A stretch of DNA of 64,000 nucleotides, from contig VNKQ01000017.1 of assembly GCA_016508695.1 (NCBI GenBank), forward strand, positions 496,001-560,000, written 5' to 3'. The first letter of the stretch is position 1. Every line of letters starts with the position of its first letter. Made by a program: the position numbers and the translations under genes. Origin of the DNA: Hyphodiscus hymeniophilus. Taxonomy: Eukaryota > Ascomycota > Leotiomycetes > Helotiales > Hyphodiscaceae. This document shows, in pieces, positions 34,834 to 45,483 of this stretch. The notes under the pieces were generated by a model, which ran no database searches, had not been told where the DNA came from, and saw only the letters and a program-made list of their open reading frames with translations.

Positions 34834-37122
34834 ATGGCTACCATAGTTATTGGTGAGTAACTTTGCACCTTCGCGTCGCATGAATTGGTTACAAGAGCCC
34901 AATCACCATAAGACTTTGACCCCTCCGCATTCGAGAGTCTGGTTCTTATGAACTCCCAATACCCTAGAGCATTGGAGGGCTGGGGAACTGCATAGGATTG
35001 GAGGGTCATTCACAGTTCTTGAGTGATTCTCAAACCCGAAGCCAGTTCTTGTTCGATCATAAAGGACTGGGTACTGACTCACGAGTAGGCGCACAATGGG
35101 GAGATGAAGGCAAGGGGAAGCTTGTTGACATTCTGGTTCCGAAATTCAACATCTGCGCCAGGGCAGCAGGAGGCAGTAAGTGGCGGATTTGTTACCCTCG
35201 AAATACTCGAAACAGACGAGGTATATACTGAGTGCTGTTGTAGATAATGCTGGGCATACAATTGTCGCGAACGGAATCACCTACGACTTCCACCTCCTAC
35301 CCTCCGGACTCATCAACCCAAATTGCACGAGCTTGATTGGTTCTGGAGTCGTCGTTCACGTCCCTGCATTCTTCAAGGAATTAGACGATCTGAAGGTCAA
35401 GGGATTAACCATCGGAGACGATAGGCTCTTCATCAGCGACCGAGCACATGTTGTATTTGACTTGCACCAACTTGTTGATGGCATAGAGGAAGTGGCTCTG
35501 AAGGGAGGCGCAATTGGGACAACCCGCAAGGGCATTGGCGTAAGAAAGCCTGCTATGTGTGTCTTTCCAGGGGAAGTGCTGACCAAACTATGACAGCCAG
35601 CGTACTCAACCAAAGCTTCACGAAGCGGCGTTCGCATCTCAGAAATATTCAATAAGGAACTCTTCGATGGGAAGTTGAGAAACCTGGCGAATGGGTACAA
35701 GAGTAGATATGGGGATCTATTAAAATACGATGTCGAGGAAGAAATCTCGAGATTCGATGTGAGAGACCAATCTGCGAAACATAAGATTTTCCTGACTCTT
35801 CCAGAATTACCGAGAAACACTTGGTGACTACGTTATCGACGCTGTTCCTTTCATCAACGATGCACAAAAAGCTTCGACACCAATTCTGATCGAGGGTGCA
35901 AATGCTTTGATGCTGGACATTGATCATGGCACATACCCATATGTCACGAGGTAAGCCTTTCAAGTCTGTTGTTGGAGGCCCCTCGAAGATAGATACACCA
36001 ACTACGCACATCTGCTTTTCAAGACCCCCAGTCATTCGGAAACACTGAGTCTCTCAAAGTCTGGCTCTATCTGAGTTGGAACTCCCTCGGGCACCCAATT
36101 GTTTGACTCCAAAACTTTAAGAGAGATCTGATGATTAGGACCTTGCAGTCCAGAGCATTCTTTCGTCATCAGGGCATCGATTGTTTTTAATTATGTTTGC
36201 TAACTTACTGCAGCTCGAATACAGGGCTGGGCGGAATCCTTACTGGCTTAGCCATCAACCCAAGAAAGATCGATTCTATCATTGGCGTGGTGAAAGCATA
36301 TACGACTCGCGTTGGTGGAGGGCCATTCGCAACTGAGGATACCCAAGAAATTGGCACAAAGCTGCAAGATATTGGTATGTAATTTACCTCCACAACGTAC
36401 ATTTCGCTTACAATTCTGAAGGCCGCGAATATGGTGTCACAACGTAAGCCATTTTCATCCCTGGGGGGTGTAAAACGATTCGGGAATGCTGATAAAAATA
36501 TGTAGAGGACGCAAACGACGCTGCGGCTGGCTTGATCTTGTTGTAGTTCAATACTCAACAGCAGTGAACCATTATACGGTATGGGTTTATATCCACGCCA
36601 ACTGAAAAATACTGACTGGTCGGCCAAGTCGCTCAATATTACAAAGCTCGACGTTTTAGATACTTTCCCCACAATCAAGGTCGCAGTCGGATACAAAGAT
36701 CCGGCTACAGGCACCAAATTGGAGTCGTTCCCTGCGAGTCTGGATACACTAGAACGTGTAGAGGTTGAGTACAAGGAGTTTCCAGGGTGGAACAAGACGA
36801 CCACAGGAACGAAGTCCTTTGAAGAGCTGCCGAAAGAGGCGCAAAGCTACGTCCTATTCATCGAAGAATTTGTTGGCGTGAGAGTAAGTTGCTCCCTACC
36901 TCTCTATTGCTCAATCTGTCTGTGTTGTTGGGCCTTCCTCAGTTCTTCGATTGTAGAAACCGTCTGAGCGGCTGCGTCTCCCTTGGTCCATGAGACGGTT
37001 AAACCGTTCTCATGATTTTGAACATCCCCTGATCAATGCTCGGAAATGGACGTGAGCTAACTCTTGAGTAGGTTCAGTATATCGGCACAGGCCCAAGGAG
37101 GGAAGATATGATCACCCGGTAA
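34834..37122 (+). CDS. ADE12: adenylosuccinate synthetase
   Basis: Joins IMP and aspartate with GTP to make adenylosuccinate, the first committed step to AMP. Ten exons give 423 aa: 34834-34852, 35089-35175, 35244-35539, 35597-35758, 35805-35950, 36214-36374, 36422-36443, 36506-36578, 36629-36883 and 37072-37122; every phase agrees. Motifs are GAQWGDEGKGKLVD (GTP/IMP loop, made by the first splice), NNAGHTI, GTTRKGIGPAYSTKASRSG (made by the third splice), [42 protein letters not shown], the block NHYTSLNITKLDVLD and the C-terminal QYIGTGPRRED. The length is normal. Exons of 19 and 22 nt make automatic prediction error-prone. One acceptor is AAG (36626-36628), less common than CAG or TAG. No defect is seen. 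Confidence 0.94.
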
Positions 37123-37432
37123 ATTATAGGTTTGTTGCATACTGGAAGGCAAGGAGGATGCATTTGGAATTGGACTTGCATAGAATTCGGAGCTCACCAT
37201 CTTGCTTTGCTGTTAGACTTCGGACAGATAAAAGCTTTGAAATTGAGGGATATCGAATGAACATTTCAGGCTCCTAATATTGATGCTGTTACGAGCCTCA
37301 TGCTCGCTCACAAGATTCGAAGGATAGAGCCTTGACTGAAGGAGGCCAAACTATGCTGTAGAATATGTAGCATCATTTCTCAGCATTATTCAACCGATCT
37401 CTCTCAGACAAGTACTTTTGCAACTCATCCTC

Positions 37433-38943
37433 TCAATCGTCTTCATCCTCTTCATCGCCCTCCTCCACCTCTCCACCACCTCCATCTTCATCTTCTTCTC
37501 CGCTACTACTTCCCTCGCCCTCACTATCCCCTTCACTTCCCGGATCATAATCCTCTTCCTCCTCATCTTCTTCATCAATCTCCTGCTGTTCCAACTCTCC
37601 CGCGGCCTTCTCCAGCTCCCCCGCCTCCGCAATCCCCACTACATTGCCCTCCTCGTCTTTGACCACATTGACATTCAATCTCTTCGCCTTCCTCTGCTCA
37701 GCCATACTCTTATCCTGCAGTCCATGCCTCTTGATAAACTCATCAATGCCCGCGAAATCCTCTTGGTCTAGCATCGAGAACTCGAATTCCTCCTGTGCCT
37801 CTACTTCTGTCCCTGGCAGACTCATATCAACCTCAACGCTCAGGTTGAATGTACGTTGCAGCACGCTCGTATATGATACCGCCGCTATCCTTTCGTGCGG
37901 TAGGAAGAGGAGCGGTTTCTTGAATCCCCACAAGATGCCGGTTGGGAGGAAGAACAAATAGCCATCTTTACTCCCCTGAACGCTTTAACATGAACCGCTT
38001 TCTCATTCGGTCGCTGTGGCTGTCTCTGCACGGAATGGAAGAGATTCTCATCTGCCTCGACGATCCTGACCGCACTTTTTAGTCGGGCTTTGATAGCCCA
38101 GTCGAACAGCGACCTATAGTCGTCTGCTACTGCTTGTGCGGATGCTGCTTCGAGGCCGGATATCGAGCCTGGTTTTGGGGCGCTGTCGGGGATGGTGAAG
38201 ACGAAGGGTTCGGGAGAGGGTGTGCTGTCTGGACGGGGTTTGGCGGGTGTTATGGTTGAGTTACGAGGGAAGAGAACGTAGTTGTGTTGTTTTTGGGACT
38301 TTTCGGGGACTGGGAGGAGGAAGGCCGATTCTGTTTCTCTATTAGCAACACTCTCAAAGAATATATTTCCACCGGCAATTAGGAACTCACCAATGTCTGC
38401 CCAAGCATAGCTTATCCCAGGCACGGGCTCTTTGGAATCTGGTAACCGTGCATATAGGTGGGTGGACGTGAAGCAGAGAGTATATTTCTTCCTCTGCGGT
38501 ATCACCACGGATATGTCTTTAACTTCGAGGACGACCGGGTCGTTCCCACTTGCTGGAACTGAGCCAGAGCTTGGCGAGCCAATGGCTTTAGCTTTCCCAC
38601 TTGTGCCATTTGTATTGGGGCGATTTGGGAGGTTTTCATCTAAGCGGCGCTTTTTTGAGGCGGGCTCTGAAGTGAATGAGGGCGTAAGAGTGCAGATGTG
38701 AAGAGAGATTTGGTTGAACAGCTCTATGTAGGCTGGACCCGCAGCTAGAAGTCAACGTCAGTTAACTAAATGTTAAGAAATTTTGGGTTACAGCTCCGTC
38801 CTGAGGATGTCCCTTAGAGGACTGCAAATGGAGAATAAAACTTGGAAGGGTTAAATACCTGCTGCTGCTCGAATGGCTGCTTGAATATCAGAACGACCCT
38901 GAAATGCCTGCTCGAGACTTTGCTGGTTAAGCTCCGAGGCCAT
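37433..38943 (-). CDS. RTT106: histone chaperone Rtt106, with an apparent one-base frameshift
   Basis: A nuclear H3-H4 chaperone that binds H3K56-acetylated histones in replication-coupled assembly and silencing. Exons are 38943-38859, 38744-38391 and 38330-37433. The N-terminal helical part is MASELNQQSLEQAFQGR, then a basic linker and the double-PH (Rttp106-like) region: KKYTLCFTSTHLYARLP, YVLFPR, GILWGFKKPLLFLPHERI. The tail after about residue 390 is a long Asp/Glu run, typical of these chaperones. Between AVHVKAFRG and SKDGYLFFLP the frame slips by one base at a run of four C (37973-37976 plus strand). Five C would restore continuous coding. A 56 nt intron (donor gtgcag, acceptor ttcag) would also restore frame but would remove conserved-looking sequence, so I prefer a base error or a mutation. 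Confidence 0.85.
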
Positions 38944-39541
38944 GTTGGGATGTCAAATACAAGACTCAATTATTGGAGTTGTTGATGTTAGACGCGAATC
39001 AGCTTAACGCGCCCGGAGCTGAAACTCTTGCGATGATGTCAACACGCTCGACGACAGCAGATCATGATGGTACTTTGCTGAATTTAGGGGTGATTCTTTC
39101 GTTTCCCCTGAGGCCCAGAGGGCTAAAATTCGCAGATCAGCTTCACCATCTGCTTTACGGCTAAAGGAGGACGACTTTTACGTGCGCATAGCAACTCATA
39201 GGAGCCTTGTGGCTGGAAACAGCATCCATCTGGTTATTAGGTACCTAGATTGAATTTCCTGGCCCAGCCTGAATGCTTGAGATTAGATAGTTCTATATTA
39301 TTGCTAATCTATCCCAGACTGCGGAAACGACTTGTGAGTACAGTCATTCATAGATTGAACAAACAATGTATTCTTTCAACGCTGCGCTAAGGAGTGCCTG
39401 CCCTTCGGGCTTCATTTCTTGGAATACATTCGCATCCATAAAAGACACAGCTAAATCCAAAGGCTCGGATCACTCATGATGGTATGTCTTGTAAACGCCC
39501 CAACTCCAAAAGAATACTATACACCAGAATCCATCCACATC
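38944..39541. other. intergenic region between Rtt106 and the syntaxin gene
   Basis: About 600 nt holding the Rtt106 promoter and the 3' end of the syntaxin gene; both are on the minus strand. One 63-codon plus-strand frame has no features. Confidence 0.45.
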
Positions 39542-40411
39542 TCAACCCAAGGTAGCCGCCAGAATGATGACAGTCAGAATAACGGCCAATATCAACAACA
39601 GGCAGCAAGCCTTTGATCTTGCATTCTTTTGGTATCTTGCCGCACTTCTCAATTCCAAGTCCGCACCCCTCGTATCCGTTCTCGTGTTCTCGACGTTATT
39701 CGATATCAAATCCAGCTGTTCCCCTTGTTCACTGACAATGTGTGCCACGTCTCTGAACAGTTCATTCAACTCAGTGACGCCGTGCTCGATATTCCGGATT
39801 TCTGCTTCTCTCTCGACGATCAACGAGTCCTGGAAATCCACCTCATCTTGAGAGGCCAAGCGCAGTTGCTCTTGTGACTGTTGTTGGCCGAACTGATTGC
39901 CACCTTCTCCACTGGGTGACTGTTGCTCTTCCAAAGCCGTTCGTGCAGCTGAGGCAGAGGATCGTTGTTTCTCCAGGGCTTGACGTTGGACGCCTTGGAA
40001 GGTCGTGAGGTTGTTCTGAAACTCCTTGGCAACCTTCTGTTGTGTGTATTTCTGCGACGGCTAGGTATGGTTTCAGCCATTGAAAGGATGATAGAGATGG
40101 TAGTGAACACTTACGCTGACATCCTCCCATGATTGTAACTTCTTGACTCCTTCTCCAACATCCTTGAAAGTGTCTTTGGTCTCCTCTAGAATGTCATGTA
40201 CTCTTTCGCGCAGTCTCTCAGTATCACTCTTTGTACCCAATTTTGCGATTTCGTTCGATAATCTTGAAATATTGCCGGTCAGGCCAAATAGCTTTGCCAT
40301 CAGGTCTTGCGATAGCTCCTGGAATTCGGGATCATCTTGGTACTGCGGATCATCTTGCCGCCGCAAAGTCGTTGGCTGCGACTCCAAAGACGACAACTGA
40401 TCGAAAGACAT
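39542..40411 (-). CDS. PEP12: Qa-SNARE, Pep12/syntaxin-7-like
   Basis: A membrane t-SNARE for fusion at endosomes or the prevacuolar compartment. Exons 40411-40115 and 40051-39542 give 268 aa. The N-terminal MSFDQLSSLESQ and the helical Habc region (LSQDLMAKLFGLTGNISRL, LRERVHDILEETKDT) are followed by a Gln-rich linker. The SNARE motif is about residues 170-235 (EREAEIRNIEHGVTELNEL, VSEQGEQLDLISNNVENT) with Gln as the central ionic-layer residue. A short basic stretch precedes a C-terminal anchor (CCLLLILAVILTVIILAATLG). The N-terminus points to Pep12 rather than Vam3 or plasma-membrane Sso proteins, though Vam3 is possible. The start at 40411 is the Met that fits the family; an ATG at 40471 only adds an unlike extension. 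Confidence 0.85.
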
Positions 40412-40740
40412 GGCAACGTTTTCGAGTGAGCGAACAAAGGTTAGAGAATGAGCAATGGATTTTTTTTTCACAATCTCGTTGCCTGCCCTCAGATGATGCT
40501 TTGGAAGGAGGCTGACGTCGACAGCGTAGCGCAGCGCTAGCGGTAGCGGGCTGTCGTCTTGGCGGTCAACCTTGCCGTTCTTTTATTTGTCGTAGAGACC
40601 AATGTCAACAATTCAACAACTTCGCGTCTCTTGACAACCACCGTACCGACATGGATAACGTACTTCCATAAATCGCATCTCTCTCATTAAAACGGTCTCT
40701 ACCATTTCAAAACGGCCAGTCAGCCTTCGAAACTCACAAC
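40412..40740. promoter_or_regulatory. divergent promoter region, syntaxin / NDC1
   Basis: About 330 nt between two divergent start codons, containing a GC-rich patch at about 40515-40570 (gcgcagcgctagcgg). Both promoters must lie here, but no specific site can be supported. Confidence 0.4.
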
Positions 40741-42761
40741 ATGGCACCTTCATCAAGAATTCGTCCCTACAAAGACTTCTTGACGCCAGCCTTGCACAGA
40801 AGGTTCGCTCTGGCAACAGCTGTACTTGTCAGTCTCTGCTATGTTGAGGCTGTGATAGGTATCAATGAGTATGATGGACGTAAGTACTCATTCAGTCGTC
40901 GATCATGCTTCTCACTTATCGTCGACGTTAGTTTTCTGGACGTGGTTTCCTCTCGGACGAGCTGGCATAAGAACACTACTTCTAATCATCCCGGCCTTCA
41001 TGATATTTGTTCTCCGAGTAGCTCAGCTACACGTGGGCTCTCGAACCTCTAATTCGGCATATCAAACCTTCGTACAATATGCGCCTCGATGGCAGACAAT
41101 ACAAACGGTTGGGTGGTATTTGTTTTCAGCATATCTCTTCAGTGAGATCTACATCTGGTCTGCCCCGAAAACCGCCGAACTCAACAGAATCATCAAGATC
41201 CGCAACACCGAAAGGCCTACACTTAACGAGAGACCGATTTACTTGACATGTTTCTTCTATTACCATGCGCTGGTCCAGGCTGGATACCACCTTTATTACG
41301 ATTACGACCGGATCGAGATGCCAGTGTTCAAGACAAGGGCTGATGGAGATCCTCCTTGGAACGCTTCGTCGGTTGTCACTCCAGAGAAGAAGCTTTTTTC
41401 AAAGCTTCGGCCCCTGGCGACGAGTGCTTTTTTCCGTGCTATAGCAATGGCCGCGCTATCGCCGATCATATATTACCTCACAGTCCGAAATTTTGCTTGG
41501 ACTTTCACCCGATGGTTCGCCAAACGTTTTTGGAGACTTCCTAAGTCTAGCGCACTTCCAAGTATTCCGCCTTTCCGCTTCCTCTTTCTGTTACGGACCG
41601 TCTACGCTGGTTTCCTGCTCATAATGCTTTGGGAAGTCGGAAATGCAGCTTTCTCGATTCACGTGTCTCAAGCGCCACTGAAGAACGACAGGCCAATAAC
41701 CTACGAATCGCGAGATCCAAGCGGCAGCTTGTTGACTGGATTGAATGGAAAGAAGTTGCAGACCAGAGTAAGTTACAGTGTTCAGCGGTAAAATGGCACG
41801 AGCTAATATACTGCAGGCATTTGCTTTCTGGGAGCTTGCATGCATTTCAGAGCGCTTCGAGGGCCGGCGCAAGGTGATCTTTGAAGATATTGACCGAAAA
41901 GGCGGATCGACTTGGTCACAAATACTCGCAGTCTGTCTTGAAACAATCACTGGGATCGATGATCGAATCGCCGACTACGAGGTGTTGTCGAATGCTGGGA
42001 GTATGGTGGAAGCTAAAACGAAGCAAATGCCAATCTCACATTTGCCGCGAATAGGTCAACCTCTGAAAGATGGTATCGCAAAGCCAGGGGATCTTTTCGA
42101 GTCTCAACCTCCCCCAAAATCCAGAAGTGCAGGTGCTGCTCAATATTTTGACACAATCTCGAAGTCCCTGGGCCAGTCACCCCCTCGCAATTCTTCTCCA
42201 ACGTCATCCAAGGTTGTGGCGAAAGCAGGAGATGCTGTTCTGACTCACAATCAAAGGGAGAAAGTCGCCCAAGATGGGTATCCTGCTCTCTTTCAGGAAT
42301 GGGCGACGCAGTTTCTGCGGACGAGGATGGGCTGGCCATTCCGGGAGGAGTACAGCCGCCGGATAGTTAAAATTGTGTTGGGATCGCCGTATGGAGATGT
42401 TGGAGTCATTGTTGATGCTATAGACTCGATGACCCGACTGGCGGCATGCAGTTTGCAGGAGGACAAATATGGCGGTGTTCAGAAAGATGTCAAAAAGATC
42501 ATTCAAACTCTCACAGCCACACATAACAAGCTTGAGAGGTTCAATAATAGCCTTGAGTTCCATTGGACGGATGTGGAGGAGAAACGAGAGAGCCCCGAGA
42601 TAGATATTATTCTGGGTGCTTTAGCGATGGGGCTCGAGATGCTGGTTGAGGTATTTGGAGATTACAGCGAGGATTTGAGGCTGAGCTCGAGCGAAATGAG
42701 AATGGCAAGAGAAGCAGCAACTCTGGCGCGAGCAAGGAAAGAAAAATCTGCGCGACAGTAG
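40741..42761 (+). CDS. NDC1: nucleoporin Ndc1 (pore membrane protein)
   Basis: An integral nuclear-envelope protein needed for pore insertion and, in yeasts, spindle-pole-body insertion. Exons 40741-40879, 40932-41767 and 41817-42761 give 639 aa. The N-terminus RPYKDFLTPALHRRF fits the fungal family. About six hydrophobic segments lie in the first 270 residues (for example FALATAVLVSLCYVEAVIG, TLLLIIPAFMIFVLRVAQL, TVGWYLFSAYLFSEIYIW, AIAMAALSPIIYYLTV, FRFLFLLRTVYAGFLLIML). The C-terminal half is soluble and helical, with a Ser/Pro-rich linker at about 400-460. It includes QEWATQFLRTRMGWPFREEYSRR and the end block SPEIDIILGALAMGLEMLVEVFGDY. Length and topology are normal. No alternative identity fits as well. 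Confidence 0.85.
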
Positions 42762-43276
42762 TATAGCTGCTCGGCTGATGTAAAATCTTGCAGAGCTCGA
42801 CGGAAATATAATGTCAAGACCCAAACAGATGGCAGGAGGCATGACTCCGATTGCGAGTGAAAGCGTCCGATATCCAAGTGGGACCAGGGCCTCAACAGCA
42901 TGCAGGTACCGAAAGAAGCATCCTCGCATCCAAGATAGAGCCTCACGAATTAAGAAACTCTCGTTCCATTATCATTATCATCCTCACCCTTATGCCCGCA
43001 TAACCGCATAACCGAAGCCGATGGCGGCGTCTCGCCCTGGCCTGTTGCCGGCATTACCTCACCGGCCGGTAGGTCAATGAACAGTGGGGCATTTCTCGCT
43101 TCACCTTGCCGGTCCTTACCTCACCTGCAGTAGCTGCAGTCACATATATATTCGGGCACCCTGTTCATGGGAACGTACGATGCTTCCACAGCTTCCCAAT
43201 CTTTGAACTTTCGAGCTTTCCTTCCGGAAGTTGTTGTCGTATCGATTGAGCCCGTGAGGCTTGTAGATTAGTAACA
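42762..43276. promoter_or_regulatory. promoter region of the acetyl-CoA hydrolase gene
   Basis: About 515 nt between NDC1 and ACH1. The stretch at 43000-43140 has several ccggcc/ccgg strings and ctcacc repeats. A TATA-like acatatata lies at about 43142, some 130 nt upstream of the ACH1 start. No proven binding site can be named. Confidence 0.4.
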
Positions 43277-45083
43277 ATGGCATCCTCAGCTGCATTGACG
43301 GCTTCCGCTGCACTGAAATCGAGGGTTAGGAGACCGAGTCTGCTGAAGAAGTTAGCTCATCCTGAGGATTTGATTCCGTTGTTCCCCAATGGTGCTTATA
43401 TTGGTTGGTCGGGTTTCACGGGGGTTGGGTATCCTAAGTAAGTTTCGACGTCGTCTTGTTATGAGCCCAATGGAATTTGTTTTAGTGGGATGTAGCCAGG
43501 AAGTGCGGGGCATTTTGGAGACTCTTGCTAATACGGATCATAATACAGGAAGATCCCAACGATGCTCGCGGATCACGTTGAGAACAACAATCTACAAGGC
43601 AAACTCAAGTACTCGCTCTTCGTGGGTGCTTCGTCCGGAGCAGAGACCGAGAACCGTTGGGCGAAACTTAATATGATTGACAGGAGAAGCCCACATCAAG
43701 TCGGGAAAGAGATTGCGAAAGGCATCAATAATGGGAATATCAATTTCTTTGACAAGCATCTGTCTATGTTCCCTGTGGATTTGGTGTATGGGTTTTATAC
43801 GAAGGACAAGCCGAACAAGAAGTTGGATGTCGTGATTGTGGAAGCTACGGCTATCACGGAGGATGGAGGAATCATTCCAGGTGCTTCTGTAGGAGCTTCT
43901 CCTGAGCTGATTCAAATGGCAGACAAAGTAAGCAGGGTTGCGTATTTTGAGGAGAGGACATCCTGACACACTTTCCAGATCATTGTCGAAGTCAACACCT
44001 CCATGCCATCGTTCGAAGGCCTCCACGATATCACAATGACCGAACTCCCTCCTCACGGAAAGCCATATCTGATCATGGCACCCGAAGATAGGATTGGCAC
44101 AACGTACATTCCTATCGACACCGAGAAGATTGTCGCAATTATCGAATCCGACTATAGAGATCAGACGACGGAGAACTCGGCGGCGGACGATACTTCGAGG
44201 GGAATAGCAAATCATCTGATTGAGTTCCTTGAGCACGAAGTGTCGCAAGGTCGTCTTCCCAAGAATCTCCTTCCTATTCAATCAGGTATTGGCAACATTG
44301 CCAACGCTGTTATTGGTGGATTGGCAGAGTCGAAGTTCGAGCACCTCAAAGTTTGGACTGAGGTAAGTCTCAAAAGTCTACAGCTTAGACATCGTTCTCA
44401 TTAACACTTCGTAGGTTCTTCAAGACACATTCTTAGATCTATTCGATTCTGGACGTCTCGACTTCGCAACCGCAACCTCCATCCGTTTTTCGCCTGAAGG
44501 ATTCCAACGCTTTTACGATGGCTGGGAGCAATACTATAACAAACTCCTCCTCCGCTCTCAACAAGTCTCCAATTCCCCAGAAATCATCCGCAGACTAGGT
44601 GTCATTGGGATGAACACCCCAGTCGAAGTCGACATCTACGCTCACGCAAACAGCACTTGTGTAATGGGATCCCGCATGCTCAACGGCCTTGGTGGCTCTG
44701 CCGACTTTCTGCGTTCCGCAAAGTACAGTATCATGCACACACCGTCTTCCCGGCCCTCAAAATCGGATCCTCATGGTGTAAGCTGTATCGTGCCTATGTG
44801 TACCCATATTGATCAGACGGAACATGATCTTGATGTGATAGTTACGGAGCAGGGTTTAGCGGATGTGAGAGGATTGAGTCCGAAGGAAAGGGCGAAAGTT
44901 ATAATTGAGAAATGTGCACATCCAGAGTATAGGCCAATCTTGGAGGATTACTTCAAGAAGGCGGAGTTCGAGTGTATGCGAAGGGGCTGGGGTCATGAGC
45001 CGCACCTATTGTGGAATTCCTTCGATATGCATAAGGCGTTGGATCAGGAGGGGAGTATGAAGAAGATCAAGACTTGGGGTTGA
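43277..45083 (+). CDS. ACH1: acetyl-CoA hydrolase / CoA transferase
   Basis: A mitochondrial enzyme of acetate and short-chain acyl-CoA metabolism. It hydrolyses acetyl-CoA and in fungi mainly moves CoA between succinyl-CoA, propionyl-CoA and acetate. Exons 43277-43437, 43549-43927, 43979-44362 and 44415-45083 give 530 aa, close to yeast Ach1. The N-terminus MASSAALTASAALKSRVRR is basic and Ser/Ala-rich, as for mitochondrial import. Conserved blocks are IGWSGFTGVGYPK, SLFVGASSGAETENRWA, EATAITEDGGIIPGASVG, IQSGIGNIANAVIGGLAES (the Gly-Ile-Gly loop), MLNGLGGSADFLRSA, CTHIDQTEHDLDVIVTEQGLADVRGLSP and HPEYRPILEDYF. The catalytic glutamate of family-I CoA transferases is expected in the middle region; I did not pin it. 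No fault is visible. Confidence 0.92.
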
Positions 45084-45483
45084 GAGGTTGGGATTTTCAA
45101 TTTCAAACTAGTAGGTAAACCGTGTATTTCCATATCACACTTAGGCGGGAATCACAATGGGTAGTGAACACGAGAATCGTCTTATCTTCTGCCCTCCCGG
45201 AGCCTTGGTCAAATTGGAGCAGTTCTGGAAGTTGCAACTCACTCCAGAATGGCAGACCGTTATTTCCACTTGTGAACCGAGAACAACTTTGCTTTCCTTC
45301 AAGCATCTCGCCTTGTGCCCTTTCCTCTTTCTCTTTCCAAAATTGTTTGTGCCTTCCAATTTTGGCAGTGCTTTGTTCACTACCTAGCCTCGTCAAAATT
45401 TCCGCGTTTCCAACTTCGTTTCCTCTCCAAACTCGTCAACTTCAATGCAGTCAGTCCGAATCAAGAAGCCATCGACTAAATAC
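45084..45483. other. intergenic region after ACH1
   Basis: About 400 nt. Overlapping frames on both strands (45103-45396, 45122-45640) have no domain and exclude each other. It probably contains the ACH1 3' end and the promoter of the coiled-coil gene. Confidence 0.45.

Noticed and set aside
37984..38039. A 56-nt intron in RTT106 that would restore the reading frame
   Set aside because: It would delete protein-like sequence (PNEKAVHVKAFRG) next to the conserved PH block, and the donor is weak; a base error at the C run is simpler.
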